Shown one piece after another: positions 1-7,226 of a stretch of 11,262 nt of DNA; the first letter of the stretch is position 1, and each line of letters starts with the position of its first letter. The stretch comes from Allomyces macrogynus ATCC 38327 (Eukaryota > Blastocladiomycota > Blastocladiomycetes > Blastocladiales > Blastocladiaceae): assembly GCA_000151295.1 (NCBI GenBank), contig GG745365.1:546430-557691 (forward strand), read 5' to 3'. Under the pieces are notes generated by a model, which searched no databases, was not told the DNA's origin, and saw nothing but the letters and a program-made list of their open reading frames with translations. The position numbers and the translations under genes are program-made.

Positions 1-1
1 C

Positions 2-856
2 CATACGTATTGCCTGCGCAAAATGACGCTGCGCGCCTACGCGGATATGCTCAAGTGGGGCGAGCACGTGCGCGACGCGCCGGCGTTCCGCCGTGCCGCG
101 CGCGGCGCGATTCGCACCTACGTGCGCATGCACTTGCAGCGCGAGGCGCACGCGCGCGAGGTCGGTGCCGAGGCCGCGGCCGCGGCTTTGACGGTGCGGC
201 GCGAGGCCGTGGAGAAGAAGATCAAGGACCACAAGCGCAAGGAGGATAAGAAGAAGAAGGAGGGCAAGACCGTCACGCCGACCGACGCTGACCCGGACGG
301 CGAGCAGTTTGCCGTGGTCGCCTCGCCGCTCGACGCCGCGTCCAAGCTCGTGCAACTACTCGAGACGGCGTGCCCGACCGAGTTGGAAACGCACGTGCTG
401 GCGTTTGACGTCTACGTGCGGCAAGCCAAGTGGGTGCTGGCCCTGCGCGCGGCCAAGCGGGCGATCGCGATTGACCCGGACCACCCGATGCCCAAAGCGC
501 AGCTGTACGTGCTGCACCATGCCGTGCACCATGCGGGCGAGTCGATCCCGGACGCGATTCACGCCGTGCTCACGCGCGACTTGGCCGCTGTCGCGGACGC
601 GCGCGCGTTCCCGACGTCGGCGGCCGATATTGAGCCGACCGATCTCGAAAGTGCCGTAGCCGCGGCCGTCGCGGCAAGTTTGGTTGGCGGCGAGCCGACG
701 CCGCGCGACGTGGTCGATGCGGTGATTGCGCGTGACGACGCGTGGGTCGGGATCACGTACAAGCAGGCCGAACGCACGGCGGCGGCACTGGATGTGGTGG
801 ATGCCGAGGCCGCGCAGGCGGTGCTCGCCAAGGCGCGCGCGGTGCTGGCGCTGTAA
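2..856 (+). CDS. NAA15: NatA N-terminal acetyltransferase auxiliary subunit NAA15, C-terminal part (5' partial)
   Basis: NAA15 is the TPR scaffold that holds the catalytic subunit NAA10 on the ribosome, where NatA acetylates nascent chains after Met removal. The reading frame is open from base 2 and begins HTYCLRKMTLRAYADMLK, a conserved NAA15 stretch, so the true start lies upstream and the Met at 23 is internal. Next come the RRAARGAIRTYVRMH helix, a Lys-rich charged linker (roughly bases 200-270, EKKIKDHKRKEDKKKKEGK) typical of the family, then ELETHVLAFDVYVRQAKW and RAAKRAIAIDPDHP, which match the conserved THLFAFEIYFRKEKF and KRAFAIDSSHP blocks of animal NAA15 from memory. The C-terminus is Ala-rich and diverged. 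284 residues are visible with no intron, ending in TAA. The 3' flank is T/G-rich. Family assignment is close to certain; only the diverged tail is unanchored. Confidence 0.95.
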   Translation, partial: HTYCLRKMTLRAYADMLKWGEHVRDAPAFRRAARGAIRTYVRMHLQREAHAREVGAEAAAAALTVRREAVEKKIKDHKRKEDKKKKEGKTVTPTDADPDGEQFAVVASPLDAASKLVQLLETACPTELETHVLAFDVYVRQAKWVLALRAAKRAIAIDPDHPMPKAQLYVLHHAVHHAGESIPDAIHAVLTRDLAAVADARAFPTSAADIEPTDLESAVAAAVAASLVGGEPTPRDVVDAVIARDDAWVGITYKQAERTAAALDVVDAEAAQAVLAKARAVLAL

Positions 857-1231
857 AGCCGTGTGTTGTCTGCGTTTCGTTTTTGGTGCCGTTTGGGTGG
901 CAGTTTTGCGCGGGCTGAGAAGTGGTGTTGGGTGCGTTTGGATTTGGTGAAGGCATTTTTCGTCATGGTTTGTTGTGCTTCTACGCGGTCTGGTCGGATA
1001 TGATGGGCCTGGCAGCTTGGATTGCAAAGGAAGCCAACCGCACTTCCTCGCGCTGAACGTTCGCCACCGTCCAATGCGACTGCAACCCCGGCGTCGACGC
1101 CAACCGACCAGCGAACCTACAAAACCTGCAAGGACCCGCTACATTCGACCGTGCTCGACATTCTCCACCCGCCAGTGCCGACCGAAGCGGCCTCCACCCG
1201 CCTCTCCACCACCAACCACCCAGCCAACGAC
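857..1231. other. Intergenic: NAA15 3' flank and TBCB leader/promoter
   Basis: No gene is supported in these 375 bases. The first ~130 bases are T/G-rich (many TTTGG and GTGTTG words), as expected of a 3' UTR and cleavage region. From about 1060 the composition switches to C/A-rich (CCACC, CCAACC), as in the leaders of other genes here. No TATA box is visible. The reading frame of the next gene is open back to about 1022 but contains no ATG, so I read it as untranslated leader. Confidence 0.5.
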
Positions 1232-2207
1232 ATGATCGCCGTCCACACCGGGGGCAACCCCATCGTCACGCTGTTTGTGCAGTCCGACAACACGATCGCC
1301 TCGGAGCGCCGGTTCGACAAGGGCCTGACGATTCCGCAGCTCAAGGTCCGGTCCGGCCCCGCACCCCGCCACGACATGCTGCCAACCAAAATGCATGCTG
1401 ACCCGGGCGTTAACGGCGGTATAGGCGCGGCTCGAGCCCATCACGGGCATCATGGCGCCGTCGCAAAAGATTTTGCTCTACAGCGACAAGACGCTCGTCG
1501 GGCCGATTGCGGGCGACGATAACGTGTTCCTCGGCGCGTTCCCGGTCGCTGATTTTATGACGCTGCGCGTACGCTGACTGGTCGTTTGGGATTACGGGCA
1601 ACGGGGTGGATGAGCTCACGCGCGGATGCGTGTATGTAGGTGGTCGACTTGAACCCGGCGGCGAGCGCGAGAAACCAGTACAATGACCTGTCACTCGTGG
1701 AAAAGTACGAGATGCAGGACGACAAGTATGACACGCTGCGCGGTACGCTCTTAGTCCACATGCACACGCGCACGGCGGCACCCGTCCCTGACCCACCTCC
1801 CCTCCCCACTGATCCTAGACACGGTGCGCGACTTCAAGCGCCGCAACAAGCTCGGCCGGTTCGACGACGCGCGGTCGTCGGCAACCGACGACGACGACGC
1901 CGCCTACGAGGCGGCCGCCGCCAAGATCACCGTCGGCGACCGGTGCCAGGTGGACGTGAGCACGACGGCCGACCCGGACGCGGGCACCAAGCGCGGTGTG
2001 GTGAAATTTTTGGGCAAGGTGGATTTCAAGCCGGGACACTGGGTCGGGGTCGAGTACGACGAGCCAGTCGGCAAACATGACGGGACGGTGCAGGGCAAGG
2101 CGTATTTCGCGGCGCGGAATAAGCACGGCGCGTTTGTGCGGCCGACGCGTGTCGAGGTCGGGGATTTCCCAGAGTTGGATCCGTTTGATGAGTTGGAGGA
2201 GATGTAG
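1232..2207 (+). CDS. TBCB: Tubulin-folding cofactor B (UBL + CAP-Gly), 4 exons
   Basis: TBCB is a cytosolic chaperone that works with TBCE on alpha-tubulin during heterodimer assembly. Model: exons 1232-1345, 1425-1568, 1640-1742, 1819-2207. Introns are 79, 71 and 76 nt with donors gtccgg, gtacgc, gtacgc, in phases 0, 0 and 1. The product is 249 aa (human 244). Residues ~10-90 form the ubiquitin-like domain (IVTLFVQSDNT, LEPITGIMAPSQKILLY, LGAFPVADFMTLRVVD). Residues ~103-135 contain VEKYEMQDDKYD and DTVRDFKRRNKLGRF, diagnostic for TBCB. Residues ~158-232 are the CAP-Gly domain (GDRCQV, DFKPGHWVGVEYDEP, GKHDG at 205-209, HGAFVRP), followed by VGDFPE and an acidic tail DELEEM. The ATG at 1232 has a purine at -3 and gives the usual short lead into the UBL. 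The CAP-Gly core reads GKHDG instead of the commoner GKNDG. Confidence 0.95.
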
Positions 2208-2341
2208 AGTGATTGGATGAAGCTATAGTAATTGTTTGCTGCTCGCGTTGAGTGTTGTGTCTGCAGCGAAAGACGCTGACGAATCCCGAAACGCGCGCGA
2301 GAGAAATGGGTTTCATTTTTGGTGTCGTCGCCGTCATTAAT

Positions 2342-3150
2342 TTACAATGCTGGGCGCTGTACACGCCCGTTGGCCGCCGTCTTCTCGTTCGCCGCGGGCG
2401 CGTCGTCGTTGGCCGTGGTGGGCCCGTGGAGCGCCAGCGGCCGCTCGGTCGCAACGTGTTGGAAAACAAGGGAATACAGGAGGGGACTGCACCATCCGTT
2501 AGTGTCTCGTCGCGCCGTGTCGACGAATTTGATCGCAACACGTACAAATTCGCCACGTCGGACGACTCGGTGGCAACGCCTAGCGCAGCCTCCATTTGGC
2601 GGCGGTCGACGGCGGCCGTCGGTGCTTCTGCAAATGAATCAAATACGCGGTCAGCGTGCGAACGAACGCGACCAACCGCTATCGACCGGGCGGTGCGTAC
2701 CGTGTTCCATGACCGTCTGGGTCAATGCATATCCGTTATACTCGAGGTACTCGCGAATCAGCGCATTCACGAGCATCGTCTCCGGCGCCGCCGTCACTTG
2801 CGGCGCATCTTTTGATCTGGCGAGCGGCGCCGTCGCGGCCGACTGTCGAGTCGCGGCGCGTCGACGCGAGCGGGGATTAGAGCAGGAGCGCGCCGACGGT
2901 GGACGGGCCCGGGCGCGACGGTACGGTCGGCGATTGCAGCGCGTCGACAACGTGCTTGCGGAGCGCCGACATCATGTCGCGCAGAACGCCGCGGCGCTGC
3001 AGGTCGGCGGTGACGGCTGCAGAGAGGCGCGGCGGGGAGCGTCAGTCGTAGGCTCCGGAGGTGGTGCGGCGGAAGAGGGTGCGGACCGGTCTCGAGGTCG
3101 GTCGACGACGTGGACGAGGCCGAGATGGTGCGGGTGCGCGGGAGGGTCAT
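2342..3150 (-). CDS. CEP20: Centrosomal/basal-body protein CEP20 (FOPNL/FOR20), LisH protein, 5 exons
   Basis: CEP20/FOR20 acts at centrioles and basal bodies and is needed for cilium or flagellum assembly. Model on the minus strand: 3150-3087, 3016-2925, 2842-2701, 2627-2564, 2486-2342, with donors gtccgc, gtaccg, gtacgc, gtccga; 168 aa (human 174). Residues ~17-46 form the N-terminal helix VTADLQRRGVLRDMMSALRK, matching the family's KxxLEKRGVLxxLKARIR. Residues 76-104 are the LisH motif (LVNALIREYLEYNGYALTQT). Then come AAVDRRQME (family PLDRQFL) and PLLYSLVFQHV (family PLLYGILAHFL), and a diverged Ala/Asn-rich tail. Intron 4 has the branch word ACTAAC 14 nt before its acceptor. Its donor is uncertain: an alternative (gttgcg, exon 4 ending at 2540) adds eight residues, VANLY among them, and spaces the PLLY block more like human. 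Junction 2-3 (linker) is also less certain. The gene is convergent with TBCB, 134 bp apart. Confidence 0.88.
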
Positions 3151-3210
3151 GGTGGTGGTTGATGGTTGAGGTTGAGGGTCAAGAAAGAGCGGCGAGGGGG
3201 GGGCGGCGGC

Positions 3211-3221
3211 GCGCTTTTATA
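3211..3221 (-). promoter_or_regulatory. TATA box of CEP20
   Basis: TATAAAAGCGC reads on the minus strand, starting at 3221, about 60-70 bases upstream of the CEP20 ATG at 3150. With initiation ~30 bases downstream this leaves a leader of a few tens of bases. The position relative to a well-supported gene makes a core promoter credible; function is inferred. Confidence 0.6.
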
Positions 3222-3382
3222 CCCGTTCCGCGCGCGTGGAGGACCCGAAAACGACCAGGTCTCAGACGCGGTGAGATAGCGTTGCTCACGCGAGCTCCGC
3301 GTTCCTCCGTTTGAACATGGGCTGCTTTGGATGAAGAGCCGTCGAACACGTCAACGCTTTAGCCCCGCATTCAATGCGCAAG

Positions 3383-3393
3383 TATAAAAGCGC
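3383..3393 (+). promoter_or_regulatory. Second, rightward TATA box without an obvious gene
   Basis: TATAAAAGCGC, the same 11 bases as the CEP20 TATA box, lies on the plus strand. The next supported plus-strand start, POLR1C at 4109, is ~725 bases away, which is far for a core promoter unless the leader is long or spliced. It could drive a short unrecognised transcript, or be a chance match. Confidence 0.35.
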
Positions 3394-3439
3394 ATCGGCG
3401 TGTTCCTGGCCGTTCCGCGCAGGCCGTTTTCGATCTTTC

Positions 3440-3451
3440 GTCAGCGCTGAC
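3440..3451. repeat. Perfect 12-bp palindrome
   Basis: GTCAGCGCTGAC is a perfect palindrome about 47 bases downstream of the rightward TATA box. It could be a dimeric protein-binding site. No factor is assigned. Confidence 0.35.
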
Positions 3452-4108
3452 ACGGTTGCTCCGCCGCGCACATTCATCGCGAGCAAGGGTGGCACAAACG
3501 CGCTATCGAACGCCGGTGGAAAAACCATGAGGTGCGAGCGAGCGCAGCAAAGCAGACAACCAGCGCGCCAACGTTTGCGATTTATCAGCACAAATGGGAG
3601 GCACGCATGACCGCGTCACGGTGCGCGCAAGAGCCCAAGTGACCCTTGGCCGCGTTCGACAAGGCAGATCAACCCCGGCCACCATCTTCCATCCCCAACC
3701 TGAACATCCCGCCATCTTCGTCGATGACAGGCTCTCTGCGTTACGTTGCGACAAGTCGTGCTTGGAAAAGAAGCGTGCTGGCAGGCGACCGAAGGTTTGC
3801 AGCACAGACGAGACGTGACGCGAGTGCGAGACAGTGAGGCGGCGGTTAACGGCGCGTTTCCCACGCTGCTGGGTAACGCAACCGTTCTCGTGAGAGCGCG
3901 TGATGTGGTACACACACCCACGTCGCCAGCTCGCGCCGCTGTGCCGCTCACGATCGCAGTTGCCGTGGACGCCGAGCCGGCATCAGCTTCATCACGACTA
4001 GGACCAGTACTGGCACAAGCTCATCGCGGCACCGACCGTCCATCCGCGATTGTCTCGCGTCACCGAATTCGCCCATCGACAGCCGACCTGCAGCCCGCAA
4101 TCCCCAGC

Positions 4109-5474
4109 ATGGCCGACAACTACCAGTACCAGATCCCACCAAACGTGGACCGCGAGGAATTTATGCGCACGCGCGTCTTTGTCGAGCGCGACCAGGTCAC
4201 CAACGTAAGCGTCCGGGCCAATCGCGGCCATTGAGCAACGAGCACCACCACCAGCGTGTCCCCTCACCTCGGTCTGCCGATCACGTCACGTAGACGACGT
4301 CCAACGACTTGAGCGGAACCTGGAACTCGTTTGACGACCGATGGGACTTTGACGCATGGAAGCAGGTAAACGCGACCTCTCGTTCCCCACCATCCCATCC
4401 CGCCGCTCACGCACTGCACGCAATAGCAATTCCGCCTCGTCATCAACCGCATGTCGCTCAACGCCGTGGAATTCGACCTGATTGGCGTGCATGCGTCGGT
4501 CGCCAACACGCTGCGCCGCATCCTGATTGCCGAAGTGCCGACCATGGCCATCGAGGACGTGTTCATCAAGAACAACACATCGGTCATGATGGACGAGGTG
4601 CTAGCCCACCGGCTCGGTCTGATCCCGCTGCGCGCTGACGTGCACAAGTTTGGCGAGCGCGGGCCCAACGACGCGCCCACCGACTTGAACACGATCGTGC
4701 TCAACTTGAAGGTGAAGTGCGAGCGCATTCAGGGCACGCCCAAGTCGATGCCGCGCGAGCAGCGGTTGACGAACCATACGGGTACGTTTATGCGAAGATG
4801 GTTCCGCGCACCCCTCTGATGGGAGGCTCACTGACAGACAACCTGATCCTCCTCTCCAGTCTACTCGCGCGACATTATCTGGGACCCGCAGGGCGACCAA
4901 GCGACGGAGCACCGGGACAACCCGATCCAGCCGGCGTTCGACGACATTGTCATCACCAAGCTGAACCAAGGCGAGGAGCTCGACATTGTCATGCACGCGC
5001 GCAAGGGGATTGGCCGCGACCATGCCAAGTACTCGCCCGTCGGCACAGCGTCCTACCGTATCATGCCGGAAATCCATATTCTGCGGCCGATCGTCGGCGA
5101 CGCGGCACACAAGTTTGCCAGCAGTTTCCCGGCGGGCGTGATTGAGATTGTCAAGAACGCGCGCGGCCAGGACGAGGCCAAGGTCGCCGACGCGCGCAAG
5201 GACACGGTCTCGCGGAACGTGTTGCGGCACTCGGAGTTCCTCGATGCAGTCACGCTCAGTCGAAAGCGCGATCATTTCATTTGTACGTTCTCGGTGGATG
5301 AGTTTGCACCGTGTCGAGCGGAACGGAACTGACGCGATGCTCATGTCCTGTCTAGTCAACGTCGAGACGGTCGGGTCGGTCATGCCGGCGCCGCTCATGG
5401 TGCAGGCGTTTGACGTGCTCAAGCAAAAATGCCTGCTGCTGCGCGCGTCGCTCGACAACCTCAACCTGCAGTAG
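4109..5474 (+). CDS. POLR1C: RNA polymerases I and III subunit RPAC1 (RPC40, alpha-like), 5 exons
   Basis: RPAC1 pairs with RPAC2 (AC19) to form the alpha-like assembly platform shared by nuclear RNA polymerases I and III. Exons: 4109-4204, 4294-4365, 4427-4781, 4860-5282, 5356-5474. Introns are 89, 61, 78 and 73 nt with donors gtaagc, gtaaac, gtacgt, gtacgt. All phases join, giving 354 aa (human 346, yeast 335). Residues 29-35 VTNTTSN match the yeast N-terminus. Residues 82-126 are the signature ANTLRRILIAEVPTMAIE, then NNTSVMMDEVLAHRLGLIPL. Residues 174-184 TVYSRDIIWDP span the exon 3/4 junction. Residues 224-241 GIGRDHAKYSPVGTASYR and then DARKDTVSRNVLR are highly conserved, and HFIFNVET spans the last junction. 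The RNA-pol D/L dimerisation halves flank the central insert domain as usual. The ATG at 4109 is the first in frame with the conserved N-terminus. Nothing appears broken. Confidence 0.97.
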
Positions 5475-5711
5475 AGCGTCAGTGTTTGGTTGGTTTGGAT
5501 TTTCGTTTGGGTTGGTCGTGTTGGTAAATATTTTCACCAGTGTTTTTGCTTTTTCGTCTGTTTCGTCTTCGCAGGGGAACGGAGACAGTCGCCGTTTCCA
5601 TCTCACAACTCTCGCGACCAACAGCTCACAGTCGTTCCCGACCTCGCTCCTTCCTGGCCGGCTTCCCTCCTGGCCGTCGCGGATGAGAAATGGAGACACG
5701 GCGCAAAACGT

Positions 5712-5717
5712 TTTATT
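5712..5717 (-). terminator. Possible polyadenylation signal AATAAA
   Basis: AATAAA on the minus strand lies ~313 bases downstream of the stop codon of the cysteine-rich gene, in T-rich minus-strand sequence. It would imply a ~300-nt 3' UTR. Weak evidence, since fungi often use diffuse signals. Confidence 0.25.
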
Positions 5718-5985
5718 CGGCGCGACACAGGCAACCGAGCACAGAACAGAAGGTGGGAAACATCAATCAATCACATGGGCAATCAAAAACGCCTTTCTCG
5801 TTGCAAAAACGCCAAACGAAACACAGAATCAGCACAAGAAAAAGTGGGAATGCGAGCGTTCACACGCACGCGCAACCACGCGCGTGCGCGGGGGAGGGAG
5901 AAGAGCAAGAGGCGCGGTGGCGCTGTTGCGTGCACGAGAGGCGCCACCTTCGATCGTGGGGTGCCCGCCGTCGTCATGAACATTA

Positions 5986-6016
5986 GAGCACCCGATCAAC
6001 ACCAAACTCGGTGCTC
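5986..6016 (-). repeat. 7-bp inverted repeat just after the cysteine-rich gene
   Basis: GAGCACC (5986-5992) and GGTGCTC (6010-6016) are perfect inverted copies with a 17-base loop, starting 13 bases past the stop codon on the minus strand. It could form a 3' UTR hairpin; a chance match is also likely in GC-rich DNA. Confidence 0.3.
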
Positions 6017-6029
6017 GCGCATGGTGCGC

Positions 6030-6749
6030 TTAGAGCAGGAGCGCAGCGCCGGCGCCCATGACGACGGCGCCGACGAGCGCGTTCGGGCCGGCCTGGAAGG
6101 CGCCCGACGACTTGCCCGTGGCCGTGGCCGACGCGACGGCGGCGGTGTCGGTGGTCTTGGTCGGCGTCACCGAGGCGGTGGCCGTGGAGGACTTGCTCGA
6201 CGACGTGGTCGTGGTGGAGGTCGTTTTCTTGACGGCGCCGCAGTACGACGTCTCCTCGTTCGAGTAGATGCCGCGCTGCGGGGCGGTGTCGGCCGAGTCG
6301 GGGCACTGCGCGAAGCACGCCTTGTACGCGCCGGCCGTCTAAACAGCATTAATCACTGGCAGGTCAGTCTAGGTCGCCCCCACCCACTCCCAGCGGACCC
6401 CTAACCACAAATCCAGGCCCAGAAAACAAGAAAATAGGCCTCCCTTACACATGCAGGAATAGAAGTCCTGCTGGTCGCCACCGGGGTTGCACGCAGCTGG
6501 GTGGAGGAGAATCCCGGGTCAGTTTGGCACGGTTCGGTCGGTCCAGTCGAGCTGGCGGTCGAGCTGGCGGTCGAGCTTGCAAGTCTCTCACGTACCGCGC
6601 GAGTCGGAAGCGTCCGACCAGCAGCGCTCAAAGACGGCGACACCAGCGCACCCGGAGAGCGTGGGCTGCGGCTGGCCCTGGACCTGCGCGTTGACGACGG
6701 CGACGTTGGCAATGGCGGCGAGCGCGACGAGGGCGGCGGCGGTCTTCAT
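6030..6749 (-). CDS. Secreted 8-cysteine, Ser/Thr-rich, predicted GPI-anchored protein, 3 exons
   Basis: Probably a fungal cell-surface protein; no named function can be given. Exons on the minus strand: 6749-6596, 6496-6449, 6338-6030. The N-terminus MKTAAALVALAAIANVAVVNA is a signal peptide, likely cut after VNA. The mature part has eight cysteines: SGCAG, FERCW, AACNPGG, YSCMC (two), KACFAQC (two), SYCGA. A ~50-residue Thr/Ser-rich stalk follows (KKTTSTTTTSSSKSS), then SSGAFQAGPN and a hydrophobic end VGAVVMGAGAALLL with no charged tail, as in GPI-anchor signals. Spacing resembles Cys-rich fungal GPI families (CxC, then CxxxC about 8 residues on); it is not a clean CFEM match. Junction 1-2 is phase-consistent. 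Junction 2-3 is not: exon 2 ends ATG T before gtaagg, whereas exon 3 opens in phase 0, so two bases (the end of the CMC cysteine codon) are missing. As read the exons total 511 nt; 513 would give 170 aa. Confidence 0.75.
6547..6582. repeat. 12-bp tandem repeat inside intron 1 of the cysteine-rich gene
   Basis: TCGAGCTGGCGG occurs at 6547-6558 and 6559-6570, followed by a degenerate third copy starting TCGAGCT at 6571. It sits in a 99-nt intron (6497-6595), longer than most introns here, so the extra length may come from repeat expansion. Confidence 0.7.
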
Positions 6750-7226
6750 GTTGGCTGGATGGGTTGATTTGGTTGTGCTGGCGAGCGTCGGGACGTGCGA
6801 GACGAGGACGGGGAGAACCGATGCGGGCGGGCGGAGCGAGCGGATCTAACAAGAAAGTGGTGGTGGGTCGGCTCGTCGGGGTGGCCAACACAGTGGTGGC
6901 CAACGGTGGCGGTGCGGCTGAGCTGCTGAGCTTGGTTTCAAAAACCAAGTTCGACTCAAACAGGCCGGTCTCAAGCCAAGCCCCCGTCCAAGCCACCGGT
7001 CGGGCAGGGACCGGAGCTTCTGCATGCCTGTCGGCCCACGTGCCACCGACCGTGGCGCAGCCTCTTCGCTCGACTGCGGCTGAGCGACGGGTATGGCATG
7101 CGCCACGCGTGACCGCGGCTACCGCGCCCAGCGCGATGCACTCCACCACCACCACCAGCACAACCACTGATGCTGCTTTCGCTCGCTTCCTCCCGACCGA
7201 CTGACAACTCCAGCGATTCGCCCACG
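6750..7226. promoter_or_regulatory. Divergent promoter region between the cysteine-rich gene and the YciI gene
   Basis: This 477-bp interval separates two divergent starts (ATG at 6749 leftward, ATG at 7227 rightward). No TATA box is seen near either start. It contains a perfect E-box CACGTG at 7037-7042, an ACGCGT word near 7105, and a strong hairpin at 6928-6952. The long open frames here are Arg/Ser/Thr-rich and look like shadows. A CCACCACCACCACCAGCAC tract near 7143 lies in the YciI leader. Confidence 0.45.
6928..6952. repeat. Hairpin / dyad in the divergent promoter
   Basis: CTTGGTTT (6931-6938) and AAACCAAG (6942-6949) are perfect inverted copies around a CAA loop. The stem extends outward by one G.T wobble and two more pairs (6928-6930 with 6950-6952). 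It is among the few A/T-containing structured words in this GC-rich interval and may be a binding site. Confidence 0.5.

Larger units (their letters stand above)
3151..4108. other. Gene-free interval between divergent CEP20 and POLR1C
   Basis: These 958 bases separate the CEP20 start (leftward) from the POLR1C start (rightward). Short open frames exist on both strands, but none resembles a family I know and none has a convincing exon structure. One ATG at 3722 gives a 37-residue Arg/Ser/Ala-rich peptide, and one at 3527 gives 27 residues; both look like chance. The interval holds two divergent TATA boxes, the word CCGTTCCGCGC twice (3223-3233, 3410-3420) and the palindrome at 3440. I see no tRNA A/B boxes and no rRNA. 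Confidence 0.5.
5475..6029. other. Convergent 3' spacer between POLR1C and the cysteine-rich gene
   Basis: These 555 bases hold no supported gene. About 5480-5570 is T/G-rich (POLR1C 3' UTR; TAAATATTTT near 5525). The stretch to ~5850 is less GC-rich than the genes. On the minus strand AATAAA occurs at 5712-5717, ~313 bases past the stop of the cysteine-rich gene, in a T-rich context, and may be its polyadenylation signal. An open frame from the ATG at 5690 (98 aa, basic) resembles nothing I know. A 7-bp inverted repeat lies at 5986-6016. Confidence 0.45.

Noticed and set aside
1022..1231. Open frame upstream of and in phase with TBCB, suggesting a longer N-terminus
   Set aside because: It contains no ATG and no family similarity; the ATG at 1232 gives the expected short lead into the UBL domain.
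3503..3951. Overlapping minus-strand frames of 111-136 aa in the CEP20-POLR1C gap
   Set aside because: Cys/Arg/Ser-rich, mutually overlapping, no conserved motif and no supporting promoter on that strand.
4451..4819. Plus-strand frame starting at an internal Met as a separate gene
   Set aside because: It is exon 3 of POLR1C reading into intron 3; upstream exons join in phase and supply the conserved N-terminus.
5690..5986. Plus-strand 98-aa frame with ATG between POLR1C and the GPI-type gene
   Set aside because: Composition is basic and irregular, with no similarity or splice context; likely 3' UTR sequence.
5983..6318. Minus-strand frame of 111 aa
   Set aside because: Arg/His-rich shadow overlapping the Cys/Thr-rich last exon of the GPI-type gene, which has the real composition signals.
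6389..6448. Longer exon 2 of the GPI-type gene, using a gtccgc donor to restore phase
   Set aside because: It would insert KGGLFSCFLGLDLWLG between the CxC and CxxxC cysteines, breaking the expected spacing and ignoring the stronger gtaagg donor; kept only as a fallback.
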